A DNA stretch of 64,000 nucleotides from Deltaproteobacteria bacterium IMCC39146 (GTDB taxonomy: Bacteria > Desulfobacterota > Desulfuromonadia > Desulfuromonadales > BM103), in contig JARUHP010000004.1 of assembly GCA_030005635.1 (NCBI GenBank), positions 62,001-126,000 on the forward strand, given 5' to 3'. The notes below the pieces were generated by a model, which was not told the origin of the DNA, did not search any database, and worked only from the letters and a program-made list of their open reading frames with translations. Shown here one piece after another: positions 53,590 through 61,172 of the stretch; position 1 is the first letter of the stretch; every line of letters starts with the position of its first letter. A program made the position numbers and the translations under genes.

Positions 53590-54396
53590 ATGGAAAAACG
53601 TTTCCTCACACCGATAGAGACCACTCAGTTGATCGCGACCAACGGCCGCAGGGTTCTGACCCAGCCACTTGCACGCACCTGGGTTCTCAGCCTGCTTGCA
53701 GGTTTCTATATTGCCTTCGGGGCGGAATTGGCAACCCTGGTTACATCAGACGCCTCCACGCACCTGGGAGAGGGAATCTCACGACTGCTCGGCGGCAGCG
53801 TCTTCTCCCTCGGACTGATGCTGGTCGTCATCTGTGGTGCTGAACTTTTTACCGGCAACAGCCTGTTGACCAAGACCGCACTTCAAGGCCAGATCCCTTG
53901 GCAGAAGATTGCCGAGAACTGGGCCATTGTCATCATCGGCAACCTGGTCGGGTCACTTTTTCTGGCCTGGCTGATGGTTGAGTCCGAGCTCTGGCAGATC
54001 GGTCGTGTTGCAGAACACGCTGTCAATATTGCAGCAGCCAAGTGTGAGCTCTCCTTCAGCGTCGCACTGGTTCGCGGCATTCTGTGCAACTGGCTGGTTT
54101 GTCTGGCCGTGTTCATGGCCACAGCGGCCCGCGACATTCCCGGCAAGATGCTCGCCTGCTACGTTCCAATCATGGCTTTTGTCGCCAGTGGCTTCGAACA
54201 TTCGGTTGCCAATATGTATTTCATCCCGACCGGCTTGCTCTTAAAAGCAAAACTTGGGCTGCAGGTTGCAGAGCTGACCTGGACAAACTTTTTCATCAGC
54301 AACCTGATCCCGGTCACTTTGGGTAATATCATTGGTGGTGTTGTTTTCGTCGGATTTGCGTATTGGTTTGCTTATCTGAAGGGGACGAGCGAGTAA
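53590..54396 (+). CDS. Formate/nitrite transporter family (FocA/NirC)
   Basis: 268 residues with six membrane segments. Family marks: AGFYIAFGAELATLV near residue 40, CGAELFTGNSLL near 80, NWAIVIIGNLVGSLFLAW and GILCNWLVCLAVFMATAA near 165, VASGFEHSVANMYFIP near 195. Formate versus nitrite selectivity is not decidable. It lies downstream of the heptamer array, convergent with the WYL regulator gene. Confidence 0.94.
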   Translation: MEKRFLTPIETTQLIATNGRRVLTQPLARTWVLSLLAGFYIAFGAELATLVTSDASTHLGEGISRLLGGSVFSLGLMLVVICGAELFTGNSLLTKTALQGQIPWQKIAENWAIVIIGNLVGSLFLAWLMVESELWQIGRVAEHAVNIAAAKCELSFSVALVRGILCNWLVCLAVFMATAARDIPGKMLACYVPIMAFVASGFEHSVANMYFIPTGLLLKAKLGLQVAELTWTNFFISNLIPVTLGNIIGGVVFVGFAYWFAYLKGTSE

Positions 54397-54410
54397 CAAC
54401 AGGCAAAGGG

Positions 54411-55418
54411 TTATTGCCCCCGAATGGCCCTTTGCAAGTTTTCCAGGAATTTTTCTTTCAGCTCCTTTGGCTCAAGGATCTGAACGTAAGGAAGATAGGA
54501 ATAAAGCCAGGCAAGAATCTCTTTTTCACCGCTGGCCTCAAAGGTCAGCACCAGTGAACCATCTTCTTCCTCAACCATTTCCTGGCTTGGGTGCCAGGTC
54601 CTTTCACGAATGAGATGGCCGATCTCAGGACCAAACCGGACCTTGATCAGGAACTGTTCTTCGTCGATCAACCCAAAAGCAGAGCCGGTAAGATCTCCCG
54701 CCGAAAAGTCTTCAGGGATTTCAAAACGGTCCTCCAGCACAGTGAGTTTCTCAATACGATCAACCAGGAAGAGCCTCAAGGCCTTGCGATTGTGGGCGTA
54801 GCCTCCCAGATAAAGAGCGCCTCCGTAAAAAAGCACGGTATAAGGATCAAAGCGGTAGGTTTCTGTATCGCGGCGTGCTGGCGTATAGGAGAGATCGATC
54901 TGGTACTGGTAAAGAAGTGCCCTGCGTAATTCCTTAAGCAGTTCTTTCTTTACGGCATAATCCCTCTGCCCCTGAAATTTGGGGGACGCGGCTTCTGCGA
55001 TCCGTTCCAGATGCGCTACGCTGCGCGGAGGCAAACTAGAGTGGATTCGTCCAAAGATGGCGTCAAGATCATCCTGAAAAGGGGTGCCCTTCAAGAAACC
55101 AAGCTGGCCACGACAGAGATAGAGCGTCATCAACTCTTCAAGGGAGAAGGTAATAGGTGGAAGTTTTTTGAAGCCGGTCATGAAGCTATAAAGCACCCGA
55201 CCATCGGCTTCAGGCTCAGAGATCAATGGATACCCGGCGTCACGAATAGCATCGAGGTCACGATAAACGGTTCGTCGAGTAACACCGCACTCCTCGGCGA
55301 GCTCATCGACAGTAGCCCCGTAACGTGCCTCAAGAATACGGATCACATCGTGTAAACGTGCAGCCTGACTATATTTTTTCGCAGGCTTGCCTGGTTTTCT
55401 TTGAGCGCTCTTAGTCAT
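54411..55418 (-). CDS. WYL-domain transcriptional regulator
   Basis: 335 residues: N-terminal HTH_11 (LEARYGATVDELAEECGVTR RTVYRDLDAIRDAG, residues 29-63), then the WYL ligand-binding region with ALYLGGYAHNRKALRLFLVD near residue 200 and a C-terminal WCX segment. These often respond to nucleic-acid signals or small metabolites. It is convergent with the formate/nitrite transporter gene; the ATG at 55418 is preceded by a weak site. Confidence 0.92.
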   Translation of the reverse strand: MTKSAQRKPGKPAKKYSQAARLHDVIRILEARYGATVDELAEECGVTRRTVYRDLDAIRDAGYPLISEPEADGRVLYSFMTGFKKLPPITFSLEELMTLYLCRGQLGFLKGTPFQDDLDAIFGRIHSSLPPRSVAHLERIAEAASPKFQGQRDYAVKKELLKELRRALLYQYQIDLSYTPARRDTETYRFDPYTVLFYGGALYLGGYAHNRKALRLFLVDRIEKLTVLEDRFEIPEDFSAGDLTGSAFGLIDEEQFLIKVRFGPEIGHLIRERTWHPSQEMVEEEDGSLVLTFEASGEKEILAWLYSYLPYVQILEPKELKEKFLENLQRAIRGQ

Positions 55419-55489
55419 AGGTCACAATCACAGAACAAGGTGAGCCCTTTATTAAACGGACTTATAACCCCAAAAAGGTTGTAAGGGTT

Positions 55490-55600
55490 TAACGCAAAGG
55501 CGCGAAGGGGTAGAGAAAGCGCGCAAAGAAAACCATTTCAAAAAGCGTAATAGTCACCCTTAGCGTCTTTCCTGGCTCTTCTTGGCGTCTTTGCGTTGGT
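55490..55600. repeat. Facing heptamer-repeat arms (CGCAAAG family)
   Basis: GTTTAACGCAAAGGCGCGAAGG and GCGCGCAAAG at 55487-55528 face TAGCGTCTTTCC and CTTGGCGTCTTTGCGTTGG at 55561-55599. The region 55419-55706 has no gene. Confidence 0.7.
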
Positions 55601-55706
55601 CTTTTGATTTCAGCTTATGCTGTTTGGTGTAAAGACCTATTCCCTTTATTTGGGTTATAGGTCCATGGTTAAAAAGCATCACACATTACAGAATCGCCAC
55701 AGAAGG

Positions 55707-56558
55707 TTACTTGCCACCACCGAGGATGCCGCGAAGTGCGCTCGGCAAATCTGCAGGCAGCAGCACAGTTTTAGCATTCGGCGAAGTCGCCATATCCTGA
55801 ATTGACTTGATGTACTTCTCTCCAAGCAGGTACATCGCCGGAAGTTCCTGATCGGTAATCGCCTCGGTCACCTTGGTAATTGCCGTTTGCGTCGCTTCGG
55901 CCAGTACCACCTGAGCCTGCGCATCACGCTTGGAAGCTTCGAGACGACCTTCGGCTTCGAGAATTGCGGCCTCTTTCTCACCACCAGAACGGGTTACTGT
56001 AGCCCTTCTCTCCCGCTCGGCAGCCGCCTGCTCTTCCATCGCCTTCTGCATCGTTTGCGATGGTTTAATATCCTGAATCTCAACTGTCTTCAAAGTGATG
56101 CCCCAATCACTGATATCGTCTGAGATGGCCTCTTTAAGCTTGGATTTTATTGAATCACGGGAACTCAGGGCAGAGTCCAGAGCCATCTCACCAATAATCG
56201 AACGCAACGAAGTCTGAACCAGGTTCTGTATGGCCAGGTGATAATTCTCGACACCATAGACCGCCTTCTCAGGGCTGATAACGTTGATAAAGGCAACAGC
56301 GTTGGCCAGGATCACCGCATTATCCATGGTGATAACTTCCTGGGAATGGATATCGAGGACCTGGTCCTTGGTGGTAACTTTGTAAGCGACATTATCAACG
56401 TAAGGGATCAGGATGTTCAGACCAGGGTTAAGGGTCTTGTGATATTTGCCGAGTCTCTGGACAACCCATTTGCTGCCCTGTGGTACAAGCCGCACTCCCA
56501 TGCTGATGGTGGTAATAACCAAAATGGCAAAAATGACAACAACGATCAGGCCTCCCAT
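55707..56558 (-). CDS. SPFH/Band 7 stomatin-like protein
   Basis: 283 residues from the ATG at 56558 (GAGGG upstream; a TTG at 56564 is possible). One N-terminal membrane helix, then the Band 7 domain with RLVPQGSKWVVQRLGKYHKT and NPGLNILIPYVDNVAYK, and a helical tail rich in A, E and R. Stomatins form membrane microdomain scaffolds. Its gene is 2 bp from the NfeD-like gene, the usual partner. Confidence 0.94.
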   Translation of the reverse strand: MGGLIVVVIFAILVITTISMGVRLVPQGSKWVVQRLGKYHKTLNPGLNILIPYVDNVAYKVTTKDQVLDIHSQEVITMDNAVILANAVAFINVISPEKAVYGVENYHLAIQNLVQTSLRSIIGEMALDSALSSRDSIKSKLKEAISDDISDWGITLKTVEIQDIKPSQTMQKAMEEQAAAERERRATVTRSGGEKEAAILEAEGRLEASKRDAQAQVVLAEATQTAITKVTEAITDQELPAMYLLGEKYIKSIQDMATSPNAKTVLLPADLPSALRGILGGGK

Positions 56559-56560
56559 AT

Positions 56561-57043
56561 TCAACCCTCCCCTTTGCTTTGAGTGTTACGGACAATTTTA
56601 ACCAACATAGTGTTACCGGAGATTTCCCGCACGGCGACCCGGTCACCAACAGCGACCTCATCGTCACAGATAAATGGCCAGGTATCGGAACCGAGCATCG
56701 GCACAGAGAAACGTATTTCGCCACGCCGATCGCCTTCAGGAACACGAGTCACCATGGCCGTTTCACCAAGCACCGCCTCGCGGGCGATGCCGGAGGTCGT
56801 TTTATCGGTCATGCGTGGTTTCATCACTTTGAACCAGAAAAGCACGAATGCGGCCGATGCAATGATCCAGACTAAAATTTGCAAGGTCAGGCTGAGACCA
56901 GGAACCAACATCATCAATAAGCCGGCAACCAGCGCTCCCAAGCCAAACCAGAAGATCGTGAAGGAAGGAACTGCTAGTTCCAGTAACATCAGTATCATCC
57001 CGAAGACCAGCCAGTACCAGTAAAGCATTTGAAAATTTCCCAT
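56561..57043 (-). CDS. NfeD-like membrane protein
   Basis: 160 residues from the ATG at 57043 (AAGGG upstream). Membrane segments at the N-terminus (WYWLVFGMILMLLELAVPSF, LGALVAGLLMMLVPG) and a C-terminal OB-fold (LGETAMVTRVPEGDRRGEIR, then GDRVAVREISGNTMLVK). NfeD proteins partner with stomatins. 2 bp upstream of the SPFH gene. Confidence 0.93.
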   Translation of the reverse strand: MGNFQMLYWYWLVFGMILMLLELAVPSFTIFWFGLGALVAGLLMMLVPGLSLTLQILVWIIASAAFVLFWFKVMKPRMTDKTTSGIAREAVLGETAMVTRVPEGDRRGEIRFSVPMLGSDTWPFICDDEVAVGDRVAVREISGNTMLVKIVRNTQSKGEG

Positions 57044-57545
57044 GAATCTTCCCTTACGTTCTGACAACACCAAGCACAAAAAACTAAGATATTTTTCATC
57101 TTAGCTTATTCATGCAGAGACATTCAATCGAGAAGCAGAAATTCGATGCATTCTTTGATAGTTGAGAGATGAAATAACTATTCGTAACGGATTCCAGAAA
57201 AAAAGCTCTGGTCGCGTTCAGTGTTGATAGAGAATTCTGTTGGTAGTGTTAAGCGATGGCAATACTTATCGTTGTGTGTCAGTCGCTTACGTAATGGCTG
57301 ACATATAAGAAAACGGCCACCAAGAATCAAATCCTGCTGGCCATAGTTTTTATTAATGCGCTTCTTAAATGTCTCTATCAATAAGAAGCCAGTTTTCGTC
57401 TCAGAAGTTGTGGCAAAGAAGACACCTATCCATTGACATCGCATATAGGAATCCGCCGAAGCTCAGAGAGACCTTGTTATCTTCTCAGTCACAACTGATT
57501 GTGATTAAGAAAATAACGGTAATAGCTCTAGATGTAAGGGCTGGG
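57044..57545. other. Gene-free start of the repeat island
   Basis: No convincing gene: the 144-codon frame at 57369-57803 and the 88-codon frame at 57178-57444 have poor coding character and overlap repeats. Present are the hairpin AACTAAGAT/ATCTTAGCTT near 57085 and repeat copy E1 at 57311-57425. Confidence 0.5.
57311..57425. repeat. GGCCACC hairpin repeat, copy E1
   Basis: A degenerate AACGGCCACC/GGCCATAGTT hairpin is followed by TCTATCAATAAGAAGCCAGT TTTCGTCTC, shared with E3 at 60728. It has the same order of parts as E2 and E3. Confidence 0.65.
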
Positions 57546-57734
57546 TCAGTCTGTATTGCTTTCTTCACAGTCTTCGCAAGCCCAGACCTCAGAGGTCTGG
57601 GCTACAAGAACAGTAAGGGCATTTCCCTCTACATTAATCACGCTCCCCTGTTTGTTGGACTTGAGATTCCTAACCTGGCGCAAGTTGCCGTGCGTAACTG
57701 CCTGACTAACGTTAATCAACCCTTCAGCATTCAT
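57546..57734 (-). CDS. Small conserved-looking protein of 62 residues
   Basis: Starts ATG at 57734 with GAGGAGG eleven bases upstream. The sequence NAEGLINVSQAVTHGNLRQV, then NKQGSVINVEGNALTVLVA and ending EVWACEDCEESNTD, looks like a small beta-strand domain with a CEDC pair that may bind metal. I do not recognise a family with certainty. It is the most gene-like frame in this part of the island. Confidence 0.55.
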   Translation of the reverse strand: MNAEGLINVSQAVTHGNLRQVRNLKSNKQGSVINVEGNALTVLVAQTSEVWACEDCEESNTD

Positions 57735-57864
57735 TCGATTCAGAGCCTCCTCTGGTGGTTAGATTTCCACCCTTTGTTACATGAAGCAGTTACTATTTTC
57801 TAGCTTGATAAAAAAGAATTTGTCGTGTCTAATGTTCAGTCCTGTCGTAAAGCTCCTGGCAAAC

Positions 57865-57980
57865 AAGAAAAGGCCACCAGAGTTCGATCCTTGGTGGCCA
57901 CCGTTTTGTGGATTAAAGTGCTTCTTGAATACCGCTATCGAGAAGAAGTTGAACTTCTTTTCAGAAGGCGTGACTTTTAA
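57865..57980. repeat. GGCCACC hairpin repeat, copy E2
   Basis: Eight-bp stem GGCCACCA/TTGGTGGCC region at 57871-57899, then TGTGGATTAAAGTGCTTCTT GAATACCGCTATC and a GAGAAGAAGTTGAACTTCTT TTC hairpin. It lies in the 335-bp gap before the DoxX-like gene, where no other gene is visible. Confidence 0.7.
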
Positions 57981-58069
57981 AAAAAAGTGCCTCTCAACTG
58001 GTTAAGGGTTAGAACTCAGATACAATGATATTGTTTTAACGGCGATCAATATTTAGAAAGGGGGTCATA

Positions 58070-58432
58070 ATGGAAATCTTAATTACTGTATGCCAAATTA
58101 TTATTGCACTTGGAATATTCAATGTCTGGGTTGTGCGCTATGGCAAAGAAACAAATTGGCGAGGTGGCGAAGCCAAAAACATGAAAGAAGAATTTGCTGC
58201 TTATGGCCTGCCTGCTGGGATCATGGTTCTTATCGGTGCGACTAAGATAATTCTGGCCATATGCCTCATTGTAGGCATATGGGCTCCCTTATTAGTCAAG
58301 CCAGCGGCAGCTGCAATGGCCTTGCTTATGCTTGGGGCTGTGTCGATGCACATCAAAGTTAAAGACTCATTACAAAAGTCACTGCCCGCATTCACCATGT
58401 TGGTGTTATCTATTCTAGTAGCGATTAGCTAA
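58070..58432 (+). CDS. DoxX-like small membrane protein
   Basis: 120 residues with four membrane segments (ITVCQIIIALGIFNVWVV, YGLPAGIMVLIGATKIILAI, APLLVKPAAAAMALLMLGAV, FTMLVLSILVAIS). The helix pattern and the KxxxxFAAYGLP turn fit DoxX/DUF6220-like proteins. AAAGGGGG precedes the ATG. Stands alone in the repeat island. Confidence 0.82.
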   Translation: MEILITVCQIIIALGIFNVWVVRYGKETNWRGGEAKNMKEEFAAYGLPAGIMVLIGATKIILAICLIVGIWAPLLVKPAAAAMALLMLGAVSMHIKVKDSLQKSLPAFTMLVLSILVAIS

Positions 58433-58590
58433 AAGCTGTAAATAAAAAAAGGAGCGTTGGTTCGCTACCGGTCATCCCGATCAGGTTATTGATTGGCTTG
58501 AGACTTAAGGAGGGTTGCGTGGCTAAGGGATAAGAAGCCGTTTTTCTTCTCGTAAGTCGGACTTATGGGACTTACAAAATATTGAAAAAG

Positions 58591-58959
58591 TTACCAAACT
58601 GCTTTGACCTCTAAAAACCCTACTATAGAACTGAGGTTTTCCGGTGCAAGATTGACAAACTGCAAACCGACCCCTGTTGGGTATTCTGGCTTAAGTCGCT
58701 TGTCCTCATAATTAATCCATGCAACACGTGCATCGCAAGAGATCGTGTTTTCCTCTTCACCCGGTATTGATAGCTTCAACTTTACAATGTCATCAATATC
58801 GAATGGACATGTTGTGCCGAGAAAAATCCCTCCGGTACTTAAATCTATGCTGTAGCCTGTAAGCAATTTACTTTGGTAGTCACCGTAGTAAACCCTTAGC
58901 TCCGCTTCAAGTCGAACACTAGAACGTTTTTCAGGTGTATCCCCATTATGCAAAGGCAT
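58591..58959 (-). CDS. PilZ-domain c-di-GMP-binding protein
   Basis: 122 residues. RSSVRLEAELRVYY carries the RxxxR box and YSIDLSTGGIFLGT carries DxSxxG, the two c-di-GMP-binding signatures. It is a single PilZ domain without an output domain. ATG at 58959 has AGGA eight bases before it. The neighbouring gene at 59058 has a GEMM riboswitch, so both respond to second messengers. Confidence 0.92.
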   Translation of the reverse strand: MPLHNGDTPEKRSSVRLEAELRVYYGDYQSKLLTGYSIDLSTGGIFLGTTCPFDIDDIVKLKLSIPGEEENTISCDARVAWINYEDKRLKPEYPTGVGLQFVNLAPENLSSIVGFLEVKAVW

Positions 58960-59057
58960 TGTGGCATTCCTCATATTTGTGAAGTGCAGCAAAAACACAT
59001 GTTTTTGGCAAACTAAACAGCCAACAAGAAGAGTTGCTGTTGGCTTATATTATAGAG

Positions 59058-59456
59058 TTAAGTTTTGTTTTTAGCCCACTCCATAGCCTCTACTTCACTT
59101 TTAAATATACGTATTTCCTTGTTTGTCCCGTTCTGTAAATTTCTAAATGATGCATAAACCCTTGCTAGGTTAAAGGCTGTGCCAGAACTGACAACAAGAG
59201 CAAGCTTGACGTTTGAATTATGCTGATCTGTTTTTGAAGAGATTCTTCCAATTCTTTTCAAGCCCTTTTGCGTAAGTTTTATACTTGAAATTTTACTAAA
59301 GTTAGCAATTTCATTGTAGTCTATGTGCTCTGGATTTAGTTGAATGTCTTTCTGATATTTTATTGTCGCTTCTATAAAATCTACATCAACCGCATCACCT
59401 TCCCACGTTGTTACAATAAGTTTATTTTTATTATCAATAAAATGATTTGCAGGCAT
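59058..59456 (-). CDS. SpoIIAA/STAS-like protein under riboswitch control
   Basis: 132 residues. The fold resembles SpoIIAA-like proteins (LIVTTWEGDAVDVDFIEATI at the start, FKSEVEAMEWAKNK at the end, with VKLALVVSSGTAFNLARV in the middle), but no serine phosphorylation box is evident. GGAG precedes the ATG. Its 5' leader holds a GEMM-type riboswitch and a terminator, so expression should follow a cyclic dinucleotide. GC is clearly lower than in the core genes. Confidence 0.78.
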   Translation of the reverse strand: MPANHFIDNKNKLIVTTWEGDAVDVDFIEATIKYQKDIQLNPEHIDYNEIANFSKISSIKLTQKGLKRIGRISSKTDQHNSNVKLALVVSSGTAFNLARVYASFRNLQNGTNKEIRIFKSEVEAMEWAKNKT

Positions 59457-59513
59457 ATATTTTTACTCCAAGATAATTTTTTTGGGCTATCTTGCGGTTT
59501 TTATTTTCGCCCA

Positions 59514-59544
59514 TAAAAAAAGCCTATCTCCGTTAGTGAAGATA
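59514..59544 (-). terminator. Riboswitch-controlled terminator
   Basis: On the minus strand CTATCTTC...GGAGATAG forms a hairpin followed by GCTTTTTTT, between the aptamer and the SpoIIAA-like gene. A competing hairpin GTTTAGG/CCTAAAC overlaps the aptamer's closing stem and could serve as the switch. Confidence 0.7.
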
Positions 59545-59569
59545 GACGTTTAGGTAAACTTATCCCTAA

Positions 59570-59653
59570 ACCCTCTTCGGTGGCTGGGCTGTCACAGTGT
59601 GACCCCTGGCTTTGCGTCACTAGGTCGCCCTAGCTTTGCTATTATCGGAGAGT
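59570..59653 (-). promoter_or_regulatory. GEMM-I-type cyclic dinucleotide riboswitch
   Basis: The minus strand carries the GEMM landmarks in order: an ACUCUC/GAGGGU closing stem, AUAGCAAAGCUAGGG, hairpin CUAG/CUAG, the almost invariant GUGACGCAAAGCC, a GUCACA/UGUGAC hairpin and AGCCACCGAAG. The base right before CAAA is G. Whether it binds c-di-GMP or, as in Geobacter, 3'3'-cGAMP cannot be decided by eye. Confidence 0.8.
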
Positions 59654-59815
59654 TAACAAATTGCATACTAGACTGCTTTGAGGGTTAGGTCAAGGAGCAG
59701 AGGGTTTAGCTTTTTTATCCTCGCACATTGTCTGGTAGTGCTCAGATTGGCTAAAATGCAAAATCCTTACTGATAGAATATTCCATCTGTGACGACACGA
59801 CAAAGCCATCGGTCG

Positions 59816-60127
59816 TCAGTATTCAACCTTTTCATAAACCTTGAGAATCCAACCGGCCTCACCTTGAAACAGTCTGTATTATATTTGCCTCATACCACCG
59901 GTAGGGTTAGCGTTAGTGTCACCCTCTCGATAAATCGAGAACCTATGGAGGAGCGCGCCTTCTCCGACAGCAAAAGCATCGTGGCCCATATACCCCTTTG
60001 CCAGTTTCTCATTATCATTAACGGCAGGCAGATAGATTTCTGAGAGCGATTTGTTCTGATTCGCAGCATATGCTATTAACGAACCATACGACCCGCTTCC
60101 TGCGGAGGTCGCATAGACCCTGACTTG
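59816..60127 (-). pseudogene. Remnant of a PliI-like lysozyme inhibitor, C-terminal half
   Basis: The minus strand encodes RVYATSAGSGSYGSLIAYA, GHDAFAVGEGALLHRFSIYR, EGDTNANPTGGMRQI, a TAA stop at 59881-59879, then in the same frame YRLFQGEAGWILKVYEKVEY. These segments match the C-terminal domain of periplasmic I-type lysozyme inhibitors, where the order IQYRL is expected, so CAA has mutated to TAA. The N-terminal half with signal peptide is missing and the frame runs into a hairpin repeat with a G run. Confidence 0.7.
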
Positions 60128-60131
60128 TAAG

Positions 60132-60251
<120 letters not shown>

Positions 60252-60361
60252 TATGCTACTGATATAGTCAGGTCTGTCAAACGGATAAATGGCAATAAAA
60301 GAAAACCACCAGGCTATCGTGACTTTTGAGAAACATCAGGTGGGGATATTCAAGCTGTGAA

Positions 60362-60466
60362 TCAATGCTTATTTTTTTTCAACATGAACAATAGAAGTTT
60401 TATGCCCGCAAAAAACATAAAGCCATACATTACAATCAACACTAAGATCTCTACTTTTTCATTCAT
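60362..60466 (-). CDS. 34-residue single-pass membrane peptide
   Basis: ATG at 60466 with GGAGGGGG eight bases upstream; the frame reads MNEKVEILVLIVMYGFMFFA and continues with a basic tail ending LKKNKH. One membrane helix with a positive C-terminus. Too short for ordinary gene finders; the excellent ribosome site and hydrophobicity argue that it is real. Function unknown. Confidence 0.6.
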   Translation of the reverse strand: MNEKVEILVLIVMYGFMFFAGIKLLLFMLKKNKH

Positions 60467-60512
60467 GTTGTAGTCCCCCTCCGACTAGATGATATGAGCA
60501 CTTCGTTTTACC

Positions 60513-60580
60513 AAAAAAATAGCCCCACAGCCCAGGAGGTAGAGAGCGGTGGGGTAAGTTTTATATTTTTAGGAGGTTTT
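60513..60580. repeat. Hairpin module copy 3
   Basis: AAAAAAATAGCCCCACAG, loop with CCAGGAGGTAGAGAG, CGGTGGGGTAAG, then TTTTTAGGAGGTTTTGAAG. Same layout as copies 1 (30218) and 2 (60132) but no ATG follows; the first plausible start is TTG. Confidence 0.7.
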
Positions 60581-60727
60581 GAAGAAGCTTGTCTCAGACC
60601 CACCTGCCACAGCAAGCCTTCGATGGTTGTTAATTTATCGCATCGTTCAATAAAAATATACGTGGTGTACCGTAAACTTTGAATCGATACCTCACGTAAC
60701 TGAACTGTGCAAAAGCGCACCATGAAT

Positions 60728-60835
60728 AGAAATGGCCACCCGCTACCAGGTGGCCATAATGTGTGGACTAAACTGTCTCTCGAATACCGCTATCAATAAG
60801 AAGCCAGTTTTCTTCTCGACAGTGGTGACATTCGA
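60728..60835. repeat. GGCCACC hairpin repeat, copy E3
   Basis: ATGGCCACC/GGTGGCCAT stem at 60732-60757, then GTGTGGACTAAACTGTCTCT, CGAATACCGCTATCAATAAG AAGCCAGTTTTCTTCTC. The closest relative is E1 in the tail and E2 in the head. The rest of 60836-61172 shows no gene. Confidence 0.7.
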
Positions 60836-61172
60836 GAAAACTGAAGTGGCTGCTTTGAGTTTTTATTGGCCCCTGGTTGGACTTAAGCCAATGACTCACG
60901 AATTGCCAGTGGGAAAAAGGTTGATCGTTGTGTTGATGTTAATGGATTAGAAACTATCTAAAGTTTCTTATGGAATAAGTCAAAGGAAGAATTACATCAA
61001 AAATGAGCACGGCAGTGTTCAAACTCCGTCGCTGAGCCATATTAGGTACAGAGAAAAAACACTGATGGCTGGTGTTGAGGCGGTGTTTTGTGCGAAGATA
61101 TTCGCCGTTCAGTTAGTCCTGAAAATTATTGTAGAGGAATGAGCAGTGTTCAATTTTCATAAGGAGGAAAGA

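Noticed and set aside
57178-57803. Overlapping frames of 88 (minus) and 144 (plus) codons
   Set aside because: They overlap repeat copy E1 or the better 62-residue gene and show no family-like features.
57864-57902. tRNA-like GTTCGATCC with a CCACC end
   Set aside because: It is part of the repeat hairpin E2; no D-arm, anticodon arm or acceptor stem can be built.
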